DNA of 64,000 nt, from assembly GCF_030272615.1 (NCBI RefSeq), contig NC_081415.1, positions 190,740,270-190,804,269 on the forward strand. Reading direction: 5' to 3'. The notes beneath the pieces are model-generated. The model was given only the letters and a program-made list of their open reading frames with translations, was not told the DNA's origin and did no database searches. Position numbers and translations under genes: made by a program. The stretch is from Cryptomeria japonica (lineage: Eukaryota; Streptophyta; Pinopsida; Cupressales; Cupressaceae). Of the stretch, positions 12,493-23,544 are shown piece after piece. Each line of letters starts with the position of its first letter. Positions within the stretch are counted from its first letter, which is position 1.

Positions 12493-12512
12493 TGGTGAAC
12501 CTGACGTGAGTC
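12493..12512 (+). other. GYP1 primer binding site, tRNA-Trp
   Basis: TGGTGAACCTGACGTGAGTC begins three bases after the LTR. Its complement matches the 3' end of plant cytosolic tRNA-Trp as I recall it (ending CACGTCGGGTTCACCA), with about two mismatches in 20. GYP2 has a nearly identical site. Confidence 0.8.
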
Positions 12513-12639
12513 TATTATTGCTTCTTCTTGCATTGCATTTGTTAGATCTAGATCTAGATTTAGTGTGTTTTCATTTCATTTTCATTAAAAAGAAAAAAAA
12601 AAAGAGTGTGTTTAATTTTCATGCAACTTTCATTTCAAA

Positions 12640-14937
12640 ATGTCAGACTTTTATTTGCAAAATGTTCATGCTTATGATGATTATTATGAGTATAGCCAAG
12701 ATGAATTAGATGAAGCTTTAGATGAGTTTTTGAACCCTAAGGATGCCAAACCTTCATTTTACCAAAAACTCATAAACCTTGTTACTATGCCATTTTGTTG
12801 TGATGAGAAAGATAAGTTGAATGATTCCTCTCAAGGGTACATTCCTATCAACTCTTCCACTAAATCTAGTAACATGGTTGATTTCAACAATCCCCTCTAT
12901 GAAGAGATATCTCCTTTCGAACCAAAAGATAAACCTTTTGATAGCTATGATCATACTTTGTTGGATGATGCTCTTGATGACTTTGTGGCTTTATCAAAAT
13001 CTTTAAACAAGAACAAGACTTCTAAATTGGTTAACATGATAAATTTGAATGAGCATAAAAAGCCTCTCTTTGAAGTCCAAGGTGCTTATCTTTCTCCCAC
13101 CTTTCAAGGTCCTAAATCACCTCTCCTTACTGTCCAAGGAGGGTATGATCATGATTCCTTTCGTACTCCGAATAAACCAATCATCACTGTGCAAGGAAGA
13201 AAACCTATAAGTCCTTATAGTTATGCCAAGCAAATAACTAGAGAGAGTTATCATGCGGTTGCCCATACTTATCATACCAGAAATAATAGGCAGCCTAGTC
13301 CTCCTCTTGTTATTCCAGTTTCTCTTTCGAATCCTCAACCAATTCTTCCGCAAGCTCCCCGTATTTCACAAGTTCTTAGTAAGGAATATGATCTCATAGA
13401 ACAACTTAAAGCTACCCCTGCTAAGATATCCCTTTGGGATTTGATTCAAACTTCTTCCGCTCATCATGGAATGTTACAAGATGCCTTGAAAGATTTGAAT
13501 GTTCCTCCACCGAATACATCTAGTAATATAGCATCTTTGGTTAACTCTATGATGAATCCTAAAGCTCAAATTGTGTTTACCCAAGATGAGTTGCCTACTA
13601 GTGAAATTCAACATCAATATGATCCCTTGATGATTGTGGTTATCATGAAAGACACTACTATAAGACGAACACTAGTAGATAATGGCTCTGGTCTTAATGT
13701 GTGTAGCATTAATCTTTTGCATAAGATGAATGTGGATACATCCCTAATTGAGCCGGACTCTCGTCCTATTCGAGGCTTTGATAATGTGGCTAAAAATTCA
13801 TTAGGTACTATCACCTTACCCATCACAGTGGGGCCTGTTACTTTGCCTACTCCTATCCATGTTATGTCGGGAAATTTAACATACAACTTGTTATTAGGGA
13901 GACCTTGGATTCACAGTATGCAAGCTGTCCCCTCTACATTGCACAGACAAGTTAAGTTTATCTACAACAATAAGACATATACCTTGATAGGTGATACTAA
14001 TTTCCAAGCTTGTTTACAAACATCTACTTCCAAAGGGGGTTCTTCTAAGCCATCTTTGTCTAGTGATGACTCTTTAAACAAGATACCTATCGATGAATCC
14101 TCGCTCTCTGATGATCAAAATTCTTTGGATGAGTCTGGAGCTCCTGAAGAAGACTCTTCTCGACTTGAAACTACACATAAGAAGGATTTTGATCCTGAGA
14201 AGGTTCTCGCAGACGACGGTTGGGGATCCCTTGATTTTAATCCCACCTTTGTAGGTGAATATAAGGTTCCTTCTAGAGAGCTTAAAGTTGAAAAGAAGGA
14301 AGAAGCTAAAAATCAATCAACACTACCTGAGCCTATGAGTAATAATTTTGTGGCCGCTTCTCAAACTTCTTCTCCTCACACCTCTAATGCTGAAGAGTTT
14401 GATTCTTTGTCTTATGAAAAACTGCCTTCTCTTTCTGAAATGACTGATCGTTATGGTCATGGTTTTCGCATTTTTGCTAAGCATGGGTATCATGGAAATG
14501 GTTGTGGCGCTCACGAACAAGGGATAAAAGTTCCTCTAGAGAATAATCTTCACAATTATGCCTTTGGACTTGGCTATAATCCTTGCAAGCGTACTAAAGC
14601 TTCTAAGAGACCATGTATTAGTGTTAATGCTATTTCTACATCTCTATCAATGCAACACCCTGAGTACATTGATGAGGATCCTTCGTGTGCTTGTGCTTTT
14701 GATGTTTTCCCTACCGATGATGCTTTAGCTGAGTTTTTAGGAGCATATGATACTCTTCCTCATTATCATCACAATAGGGGACTCCCTTATTGTTTAAACA
14801 CTGAAGCCTATTTTGGAAAAGAGAGTGATAATGATGAGATTGTGAAAGAATTCCCTCAGTTAAAGGATACTCCTCAACAAAGTAATCTTCTCATAAGTGA
14901 CACCACTAATGTTAAGATGGATCCTTGCAATGAATAA
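12640..14937 (+). CDS. GYP1 protease and G-patch polyprotein segment (no gag)
   Basis: This is a stop-free frame of 765 residues. Residues 1-330 are acidic and low in conservation, with three copies of a short motif of the type K/S-P-x-x-x-VQG (about residues 143-188); no capsid motif or CCHC zinc knuckle is present. A segment starting EYDLIEQLKATP (about residue 248) matches the linker that precedes protease in Tat-type polyproteins. The retropepsin-like domain follows at about 335-440, with the motif LVDNGSGLN in place of the usual D-S/T-G and a C-terminal LLGRPWI. A G-patch-like segment (KHGYHGNGCG, later FGLGYNP) lies near 602-655. It ends at TAA 14935-14937, after which the same frame continues directly into RT, so the stop is probably a CAA to TAA change inside one long gag-less polyprotein. 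The ATG at 12640 is only 127 bases past the primer site. Confidence 0.8.
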   Translation: MSDFYLQNVHAYDDYYEYSQDELDEALDEFLNPKDAKPSFYQKLINLVTMPFCCDEKDKLNDSSQGYIPINSSTKSSNMVDFNNPLYEEISPFEPKDKPFDSYDHTLLDDALDDFVALSKSLNKNKTSKLVNMINLNEHKKPLFEVQGAYLSPTFQGPKSPLLTVQGGYDHDSFRTPNKPIITVQGRKPISPYSYAKQITRESYHAVAHTYHTRNNRQPSPPLVIPVSLSNPQPILPQAPRISQVLSKEYDLIEQLKATPAKISLWDLIQTSSAHHGMLQDALKDLNVPPPNTSSNIASLVNSMMNPKAQIVFTQDELPTSEIQHQYDPLMIVVIMKDTTIRRTLVDNGSGLNVCSINLLHKMNVDTSLIEPDSRPIRGFDNVAKNSLGTITLPITVGPVTLPTPIHVMSGNLTYNLLLGRPWIHSMQAVPSTLHRQVKFIYNNKTYTLIGDTNFQACLQTSTSKGGSSKPSLSSDDSLNKIPIDESSLSDDQNSLDESGAPEEDSSRLETTHKKDFDPEKVLADDGWGSLDFNPTFVGEYKVPSRELKVEKKEEAKNQSTLPEPMSNNFVAASQTSSPHTSNAEEFDSLSYEKLPSLSEMTDRYGHGFRIFAKHGYHGNGCGAHEQGIKVPLENNLHNYAFGLGYNPCKRTKASKRPCISVNAISTSLSMQHPEYIDEDPSCACAFDVFPTDDALAEFLGAYDTLPHYHHNRGLPYCLNTEAYFGKESDNDEIVKEFPQLKDTPQQSNLLISDTTNVKMDPCNE

Positions 14938-17900
14938 AGAGTTATTAAAATTGGAAAATGTTTGGATGAAGAGGAACAAAAACAATATGAAGATTTATTG
15001 CATGAATTCCCCAAGATCTTTGCTTGGACATACTCTGACATGCCTGGTATAGATCCTAAGATTGTTACTCATAACATTGTCTTAGTTCCTGATGCTAAGC
15101 CTGTGAAACAAAATATTCAAAAAATGAATCCTAAGGTGGCTCTGCTTGTTAAGGCTGAGATTGAAAAATTATTGGAGGCTGGATTTATCCGCCCTATTGA
15201 TTATTCCCCGTGGATTTCAAATATTGTCGCTGTGGCTAAACCAGATAATAAAATAAGAATGTGTACCGATTTCCGAGATTTAAATAAGGCTTCTTTAAAA
15301 GATGATTTCCCTCTTCCAAACATTGACATGATAGTTGATTCTACGGCAGGACATGCCTTGTTATCCTTCATGGATGGTTTTTCAGGATACAATCAAATTT
15401 ACATTAACCCTCAAGATCAATTCAAAACTGCTTTCACCACTCCTTGGGGTACGTTTTGTTGGATAATGATGCCTTTTGGACTTAAAAATGCCGGTGCAAC
15501 TTATCAACGAGCGATGACCCTTATCTTTCATGATTATATGCATAAGATTTTAGAAGATTATGTTGATGATATTTTGGCCAAATCCATTCTCCGCATAGAT
15601 CATATTAAAATCCTTCGTCAAATCTTTGAAAGAATTCGTAAATATCACATGCACTTGAATCCCTGAAAATGTGTTTTTGGTGTGGATAGTAGAAAACTAT
15701 TAGGATTCATAGTTTCGCATCGTGGGATTGAGGTGGATACTAAGAAAATAGATGCTATTGTCAACATGCCACCTCCTAGAAATGTGTCTCAACTCAAAAG
15801 CTTACAAGGAAAGATTCAAGCTATTCATAGGTTCGTATCTCAACTTGTGGATCGTACCTTTCCTTTTACTCAACTTCTCAAAAAGAATATCACTTTTCAA
15901 TGGAATGAAGATTGTCAGCAAGCATTTGAAGATTTAAAAATGTATCTGGCTAATCCTCCTATCCTTCGACTGGCCGAACCTTCTCAACCCTTCCTTCTTT
16001 ATACAGCTGCTTCCACTCATGCTCTTGCAGCATTATTGGCACAACATGATAAAGACGGTAAGGAGTGTCTGATTTATTATATAAGTCGTACCTTACTCGA
16101 TTATGAGACCCGATATTCTGCGATAGAAAGACAATGCTTGGCCTTGGTGTTTGTGACTCAGAAATTGAGACATTATCTCTTAAATTCAGAAGTCCATGTC
16201 ATGGTAAAGTTTGATCCTTTGAAGCATCTTTTCTCTAAAACCGATTTATTAGGACGCCTAGCTAAGTGGGTTATGATGTTAACTGAATTTGACCTTAAAT
16301 TTGTTTCACAAAGAGCAATTAAAGGGCAAGCGTTGACCGATCACCTAGCTGAGGCCCCTTCACCTTTCTCCTTCCCTAACTCTGAGTCTTTTCCTGACGA
16401 CTTCATCCTTTGTACAAAGAAAGATGAAACTTGGGAGTTATACTTTGATGGCTCTAAGTGTCATACGGGATCGGGGGCAGGTGTTGTTCTGATTTCTCCT
16501 ACAAAGAAGTCTATTCCCTTATCTTATCGTCTCAATTTCCTATGTACCAATAACATTGCTGAGTATGAGGCTCTTATAGCAGGAATAAAGGCAGCCTTAG
16601 CTCTGAATATAAAACACATACATATTTTTGGAGATTCTCAACTGATTATAAGACAAGTAACAGGACTATATCAAGCGAAACAAGACAAATTATCACAATA
16701 TAAAGACCTTGCTATCTCTTTGTTACAAAAATTTGATTCTTACACCATGGAACCTGTTCCTCAAAAAGATAATTGACATGCGGACGCAATGGCATGTGTG
16801 GCTTCTTTGGTATCTTTAGAGGACCCTATGGTTGATCTTAAATTTGTTATTCACAACCTTATTTCTCTAGCTATTGTAGACGATTCTAGCTTGGTGACAT
16901 GTTGTGACTTTATAGATTCAGATGAATGGTATTCGCATATCGTAAGATACTTGACTGATGGTACCTTTCCTGATTCCGCTAATAGGAACACTAGGGCTAG
17001 AGTTCGCAAGCTGTCCGCTAGATATATCATTCTTTCTAATATTCTATACCGAAGGGGTTATAACGGTCTTCTCCTTCGTTGTCTTAATAAATCAGAAATC
17101 CCTATCGCTCTTGAAGAGGCACATTTAGGTGCCTGTGGGGGGCATTTTGGAGGCAAATCCTTGGTTCAAAGATTGCTTCGCATGGGATATTATTGGCAAA
17201 CTATGCAGCAGGATTCTTTTTCATTTGTTAAAAAATGTCATCAATGTCAACAACACAATAATTTGATTCATGCTCCTGCCCAAGAACTTCGTTCTCATGT
17301 AGCTTTTTGGCCTTTCTCTGCATGGGGGCTGGATCTTATTGGTAAAATCTCCCCTCCTTCATCTCAAGGACATACTTTCATTATAACCGCAACAGATTAC
17401 TTTACAAAGTGGGTAGAAGCCATTCCCCTTCACTCTACTACTGCTGAAGTGATTTGTCGATTTCTTCTAGAAAATATTATTTCTCGATTTGGGATACCTT
17501 CCACTATAATCTCTGATAATGGGACATCATTTAAGAACAAGGATGTGAAGAAATTCCTTGAGAAGTATCATATCAAACATCGATTTTCTACACCATACTA
17601 TCCTCAATCAAATGGTCAAGCTGAATCATCCAATAAGATAATTGAACAAATTCTTCGTAAAACTGTGAATAAGCATGGTAAGGATTGAAGTACTCAGCTA
17701 ATCTATGCTCTTTGGGCCTACCGAACGAGTGTACAAATTGCTACCGGAACTACACCTTATAATCTTGTTTATGGTGCTGATGCTATTATGCCTTTAGAAT
17801 TAGAAATTCCGTCACTTAGAGTTTCTCTCAGAGGTATAGTAGATGATGACACTTATAGAGAACAAAGACTTCAATAGCTTGAGATGCTTGATGAACAGTG

Positions 17901-18186
17901 TATAAACGCTCTTGAGCATATTCAAGCGTATCACAAAACTCTACAACGAAGCTATAATGATAAGGTTATTCAACGTTCCTTCTCAGTAGGTGACTTAGTG
18001 CTCTATGAGAATCAGCGCAATGTGAATGCCTTACCTGAAGAAAAGGGAAAATTTAGTCCTAATTGGCTTGGACCGTACATTGTTATTGAAGATTATGGAT
18101 CAGGTGCTTACAAAATAGCGGGTGTAGACGGTACGTCTCTTAAAGACCCTATAAACACTATGCACTTGCGTAGATACTACGCTTAA
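14938..18186 (+). pseudogene. GYP1 pol: RT, RNase H, archaeal-type RNase H, integrase (in-frame stops)
   Basis: It continues in the frame of the protease segment. RT spans about 15090-15660 with YVDDI near 15559. The first RNase H (15960-16330) has a degraded active-site region (LLYTAAS). The second RNase H (16430-16800) shows YFDGS, AEYEAL, GDSQL and HADAMA. Integrase shows an HHCC zinc finger (HLGACGGH then CHQCQQH, near 17120-17260), then GLDLIG, ISDNGTSF and NGQAESSN for the DDE triad. A tail ending in LRRYYA has no chromodomain. Premature stops are TGA 15664, TGA 16774, TGA 17686 and TAG 17875. Several fit simple transitions (CGA to TGA before HADAMA; TGG to TGA in the KDWS region). No frameshift is seen from 12640 to 18186. 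It is non-functional as it stands. Confidence 0.9.
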
Positions 18187-18784
18187 TTCCTCATTCCTTA
18201 TCATTCATCTATTTCCTTTCTCACTTCTTCAAAATTGGATAATATGTTAGCATATCTTTGTTAGAGCAAATGGAATTAAATCATGTTTTGTTTAATCTAT
18301 ATTGCTTCGTTCCTGACAAGCGTGTTTCTTTACTTTATGGTTTGTCTTGAATTCATTTTATGTAAATTGCAAAAGATTTACATTTTTCATTATGTTGACA
18401 TATTGTACAATATCTTTATGTGTTAAGTTGAATCGTGTCATGTTGTGTTTAATTCAAATTAAATCACATTAGTTATATGATTCTTAGGCTTAACACATTT
18501 TTCTTCCCTATCATCAATGTAGTACTTGATTAAATATTTTAATTAAGTCACACATGTATCAATTTAATCATGGAGCATTGAGAAATCAATCACATGGAAA
18601 TTAAATTCAGAACATACATGTACATTTACCAAATGTATTAACTTTAATCAAAATACACATTGTTTTTAGACATTAAAGATAACACGTTTGAGACAAAGAA
18701 GCATGTATATATATATATGTGTGGATCAATATACAAAGGTAGGTCACTACACATCCAAAATGTGACCTACCCTACATCATAAGA
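18187..18784. other. GYP1 spacer between pol and the antisense gene
   Basis: About 600 bases of AT-rich DNA without domains, including a short TATATATATATATG run near 18706. It would be the 3' untranslated region for both the sense pol and the antisense PMD gene, which converge here. Confidence 0.6.
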
Positions 18785-21299
18785 TCATCTCCTATCCCTA
18801 GGGCTGGTGGCTGGAGAGTGACGACTAGAAGCTCCCTCCTGATCCGGCCGTGCAGGTGGACCCATAGGGGTATACCGTGATATAGATCATGAATGGCTCC
18901 AAGAGGAACTCCTACGATCCCTATCCATAAGGATCATGCGATACAAGGTAGCCTCGGCCTGAGCTGCTACTAGATCACGATGTTCCCGCTGAAGGTCCTC
19001 TGATAGAGCTCGCTCTCTCTCCCTCCATATCTCTACCTGTACTCGGAATGGAGAAAACAAATCATCATGCTGACCCGCATTCCCTTGAGGTCTATAAGCA
19101 ACCTATGAGGAACTAGGGATCTGCGCCGTCATGGAGATATCTGTCACTGCTTGTTGGATCAGAGAACGCCACTCTTGCACATTAGCTGTAGTAGTAGAAT
19201 AGATCATGTATTAGTACCATTTTATATCATCAAAACATCAATCAATCAATTTAAACCTACTATACCTGGATCTCCCTCATGCCAGTAGGGATCGTGATAT
19301 GGTAGCATCTGTGACTGGGAACTACTAGGCTCCCCATGCTCGAACAATCTGTGCACAATGGGTGTAGGCTGGCCCGTACTAGAAATAGGTCTCCGTATCG
19401 CCTCATGTTCCCTCTTTTGGGGAATAAGAGGAGGATCCAGGGCTATAGTATCATCTCCTGAATGGTGGGGAGCGGCATCTGACCCCTCCTCATCATCTCT
19501 ATCCTCATCCTCATCCTCATCCTCGTCCGCTTCCTCACCTGCATCCTCGTTCTCCTCATCTATATCTGTGTCATCATCCTCCTCCTCCTCGGCACTAGGC
19601 TGATCCTCTGTGGGTGGATCAGGATCTTCTGCCTCCTCATGACCCTCTCCCTCCTCCGACCTGGATCCTTGATCCTCATCTCGGTCTCCATGTCTCCATG
19701 GGCCTGGATGGCCTGTCGGATGATCTGGTGGAAAGATAGGCCCTTGGTATGATCTCATAAACCATGAGAGATACTTGCACTGTGCCCTGGGATCTGCAGC
19801 ATAATCAGTGACCACATCCTAGTCAGACCCCTCTATATCTGTGATCTCGATATCATCTATCATAGGTCTCGCTACTGCTCTAGGTCTGGGAAGGACTCGT
19901 GAATGTCGAGTGTAGATGGGCACATCGGCTGGAACACACTGCTCTAGCCCAAACTGCCTCCGTACTCGGTCAAAGTAGAATGGGAATATGATGTGTGGAT
20001 ATCGCCCTCTCAGTAGGCTATTCCTCTATAAGCATGCTAACTGTCTCTCCATCCCATCCCATCTGTGCATCCGCAGATATGGTCTCCACACAGTCACCTT
20101 AGCCGTCAATCTGTCAAATGTCACTCTCCAATACAATAGATCTCCAAATCTCCACTCACTGGTAAGTGGATAAGCAAATACCCTAGGTCGCTCGCTAGCC
20201 GCACTCATCGGATAGCCGACAGGCCTGGTGCATGTAAAGTGCTCAAATATCCACACCTGCAGAAGTGTGCATGTCATCAAACTGCAACCCTGTCCGAAAA
20301 CATACTCCTCGAGGTCGTGATAGAAATGTGCAAGCATACTCCGACCCCAGGCATATACTCTCCTATGTCTCTCCATAGCCCTGATGCACCATGTGAGACC
20401 CCCATGCATGTGCGTACCTCGCCCATTAGGGCAGACGGCTAGTGCAATGATGGCTATCATAAGACGTCTCATGAGGGGCACCTCTCCTGTAGGATGTAAG
20501 AGCTAGCTGACCATGATACAACCTCTCGTCTCACTCGGCATGACTCTCCCTATGCAATATACCTGCTCCCTTTGATGATCCTCTACTAACCGATCGGTCA
20601 CATATGTCATGGTAGCTCCTCTGATCGGTAGGCGAAAAATGCGGTACACATCCTCAAGTGTCACTGTCATCTCCCCTACTGGAAGCTGAAACGTGCATGT
20701 GTCAGGATCCCATCATTCCATGAGTGCCATCAGCATCGCGGGATGAAATCGAATGGCTGGAATAAGAATCATAGACCACAAACCCACAATCGATAATGTG
20801 TCTCTCTCTGCCTGAGTCAGCTGGGGAATCTGATCTCACAAACTGCGAAGAATCTGCCCCGCTGTATGCTCTCTCATATATGGGAGACCCTGCAACACAA
20901 AAACATAACTGTAATCAGTACTCAATCATCAAAATCATTCATGCAAACTGTCGAACATCGTATGCTAACCCTGGTATCTCTCGCCAAGTCCTGATTAGGA
21001 CCATGGCGCCCTGTTAGGGACCATGGCGCCCTGTCAGGGACCATGGCGCCTTGAGGGGACCATGGTGCCCCACAGGGACCATGGCGCCCTGAAGGGACCA
21101 TGGCGCCCCACAGGGACCATGGCGCCCTGTGTGGGACCCACGATCAGATTCCAGGGCCCGCAAACGATCACAAAAAGTCAAATGCAGAAAATCAAAAGTC
21201 AATGTTCAGTCAACTCACCTCGTCCAGTGGCTCGTCGTCAATCACAGCCTATCGCAGGATCTTAATCCTCGTGGGATGCTCCGGTCGTCGTGAAGGCAT
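18785..21299 (-). pseudogene. antisense plant mobile domain (PMD) gene, four exons, eight premature stops
   Basis: The model on the minus strand is: exon 1 21299-21219, exon 2 20990-20970, exon 3 20889-19266, exon 4 19185-18785. Introns begin GTGAGT, GTTAGC and GTATAG and end in CAG, ACAG or GCAG. Exon lengths 81, 21, 1624 and 401 add to 2127, exactly 709 codons. The PMD hallmark is LPVGEMTVTLEDVYRIFRLP (about 20690-20631), followed by the YAWGRSMLAHFYHDL and LLQVWIFEHF-RP motifs (about 20370-20215) and DRVRRQFGLEQ (about 19975-19943). After it come a Glu/Asp-rich low-complexity stretch (about 19640-19480) and a helical, Arg/Glu-rich exon 4. Premature stops are TAG at 21249, 20503, 20026, 19819 and 19103, and TGA at 20836, 20713 and 18887. 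PMD proteins (MAIN/MAIL-like) are nuclear and are also known in plant transposons. The tiny exon 2 is the least certain part. Confidence 0.82.
20998..21130 (+). repeat. seven-copy array of CCATGGCGCC, period 19-20 bp, in PMD intron 1
   Basis: CCATGGCGCC or CCATGGTGCC occurs at about 21001, 21021, 21041, 21060, 21079, 21098 and 21117, mostly as GGGACCATGGCGCC plus five or six variable bases. The core holds two overlapping six-base palindromes, CCATGG and GGCGCC. The same 14-mer is the heart of the hairpin module in the GYP1 LTRs. The reading frames through this array are artefacts of the repeat. Confidence 0.9.
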
Positions 21300-21865
21300 G
21301 ATGGTGGCTATGTGGGCTCCGCTGCAATAGACGATATTCAGAAATCAACAAAGTGACAAATGCAAATGTCACTTTCAATGTATATACTTTCATTCTTTTA
21401 CATTTACTTTCAAAACCCTAATTTTCCTCTATCACTCATTTCATCATAACTTGAGTTTGGGAGATGCGATTTCTGAACCGTTTGTTGCGTAGGAATCATA
21501 TTTTCATTTCCCTACTCTCGGGATGTTCCAAAAAGTGCTCTGATGAAGCCTTTTTAGTGAACACCCCTCATCAATACTCTCTTACACAATTTGTCTTAAG
21601 TAAACATGCTACCCTATTTCACCTCCCTAATAAGCAAGTCAAAACAGGGGGGGGCATATAGCTACTCACAAATTTCATCACTTTCCTTAGTAAGCATTAG
21701 GTGATTTTGTGATATAACGTGTGTTTTGTAGGGTGCGGTTCCTAACTGTGTACTGCAGATACCGCTGGGGGCTTCGTCCGACAACTTATGGATATATCCT
21801 TTTTCAAATGATGTTTACTTTCTGTACTTTAGCTTGCATATGCACGTAGTACTCATATGACCACT
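21300..21865. other. spacer, probable upstream region of the antisense PMD gene
   Basis: No gene is seen. On the minus strand a GTATATA sequence (21381-21387) lies about 80 bases upstream of the proposed PMD start codon and could be its TATA box. The segment 21700-21865 leads into the polypurine tract. Confidence 0.4.
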
Positions 21866-21880
21866 AAAGTGGGGGCTAAA
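21866..21880 (+). other. GYP1 polypurine tract
   Basis: AAAGTGGGGGCTAAA abuts the 3' LTR. GYP2 has a comparable GGGGGCTAAA directly before its 3' LTR, so plus-strand priming signals are shared. Confidence 0.85.
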
Positions 21881-23539
21881 TGTAGCGTCGTAAATTGTAC
21901 GCACTTGCTAAGGCAATACAATTTCACACCTAGTTTAGCACCCGCCTTGGTGCGGTTTGCATTTTGCATTGCATTTCCCCTTTAGCACTTAATTAATCAA
22001 ATTAATTAGGTCTAAGGTCCTATTTCATCATCCTTCACATCATAAAGTCGGGCCCTTTCGTTAAAGTGTGCCCCTTTTCATGTTATTTCTCCAATACATC
22101 ATCTAATCAAAAACCCTAATTAAGTCCTATTTTGAACTTGGGGGCTTGATTTCGGGGGTCAAAACATCTCGAAATCAACTGTAACTTCGGGATTCTCTCT
22201 AAAATCATCATATCTGACGGCCCTGAAAATTTGGTGAAAAGTTGCCGGGACCATGGCGCCCGGAGTGTACACGGTCCCGGACTTTTTTCCCGAATTTTTA
22301 GGAGCATGATCCAATCATAAAATAAAGCTTAACCCCAAGAAATTGGTAGGATATTCAATCTCTAGGTCGGCCAAAAGACGAAATTGCGACCTAGGGTTTC
22401 ATACATAAGAGCTCTCTTTCTTCATTTGAAGGGATCAAAATCTTGTTTTCAGGAACCTCATATGCAGCGAAAGAGTAGATCTTTGAAGACTTCAACAACT
22501 TTCAACATCCCTCTATCAAGCATTTATCAAATCCATTCATTCATTTAGGGCTTGGAAGACATTGGAGAACAATAGGAGATTACCGATTGAAGATTGGCTT
22601 GTACCTCTCCCTTGGGGGTTGGGTATGATTTCATATTGTTTTCATGTCTTTGCATAAGCTTCAATATCTCATTTATTCATGCTTTAGATCACTTTGCATC
22701 TTGATTTAGAGCATTTACATTATCATTGACAAGCAATTAGGGTTTACTTTCTAGGTTGCTCTAGTTTGCTTACTTGCATTTTAGATCTTGCACACACACA
22801 AGGTCTGCACACACATTACTTTTACAATACAACTTGGCTATTCATGGAGGTGGAAATCACCGAAGCGGGGGTTTGACTAAGGCAAAACCCTATATAGCCG
22901 CCCAAACACCTTTTTCAGATACAAGTGCAGGTTTTGAGACTCGGACGACGCTGCAGGTTGCAGATCCGGGAAAAGCAGGTCGAGACAGCACCCCACACCA
23001 AATTGCAGAGCAAAATACCAGGAAAGGGGCGTGGGGCACCTTGGTCCTACCAGGACAGGGGTGCTGGGCACCTTGGTCCCTGGGACAGAGGCACTGGGTG
23101 CCCTGGTCCTCCTGACAGACAGCATTTCAGACAGTTTCCCAGAGTGCAAAACAGCAGTTTCGGGTGCAGTTCCGAGACAGAATCAGGACAGTGGCGCCCG
23201 CGTCCCCGTCCCGAACATTTTCAGTCAAATTTTGACTCTGGGTACGCATCTGCATTCTTGTTTTATCCTTGTGTTTAGGGCTTTCCATTGTTTAAGTTCA
23301 ATTCTGCAATATTGTTGTTAGCTCATACTTGCATTTTAGGGTTAGGAATTGAACTTGCATAATCTTACCTTTCAAATACAACAAAGGAATAGAAATCCTA
23401 ATAGGTAGCCCATGGCTCTCTCTTTCACAAAAAGAAGTAGCCAATTGTGTGATACCTCTAGGCTCTTTCGTATTCCGTAATGTGTGTCAAAAGGTAGGAT
23501 TAGGGCATGATAACCTAGTCTCACTTTTTCTCCCACACA
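21881..23539 (+). repeat. GYP1 3' LTR
   Basis: This is the second copy of the 1.65-kb LTR. It differs from the 5' copy at about 18 positions, about 17 of them transitions, plus a 12-bp insertion. Here the hairpin at 22245-22280 has perfect 8-base arms CCGGGACC and GGTCCCGG. It ends CCCACACA followed by the AAGAT target duplication. Confidence 0.95.
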
Positions 23540-23544
23540 AAGAT

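Larger units (their letters stand above)
10843..23539 (+). mobile_element. GYP1: complete Tat-like Ty3/gypsy LTR retrotransposon, gag-less, with antisense PMD gene
   Basis: The element is 12,697 bp long and is bounded by AAGAT at 10838-10842 and again at 23540-23544, a perfect 5-bp target duplication. The LTRs (TG...CA) are 10843-12489 and 21881-23539. By eye they differ at about 18 positions plus one 12-bp insertion, nearly all transitions, so the insertion is fairly recent. Order inside: tRNA-Trp primer site, protease plus G-patch frame, RT, RNase H, second RNase H, integrase, spacer, antisense PMD gene, spacer, polypurine tract. RT-RH-aRH-INT order without a chromodomain is typical of the Tat/Ogre group. 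No capsid or zinc-knuckle region exists, so it could not move alone. Pol has five in-frame stops and no visible frameshift. Confidence 0.93.

Noticed and set aside
12493-12512. Part of a tRNA gene
   Set aside because: Only the complement of the last about 20 bases of tRNA-Trp is present, positioned directly after an LTR; it is a primer site. The same applies to 32284-32303 and 41203-41214.
19358-19603. Plus-strand Ser-rich frame
   Set aside because: It is the mirror of the Glu/Asp-rich part of the antisense PMD gene (TCC/TCA versus GAG/GAT codons).
21014-21330. Frames through the CCATGGCGCC array
   Set aside because: They are translation of a 19-20 bp noncoding repeat inside the proposed PMD intron 1, without any domain.
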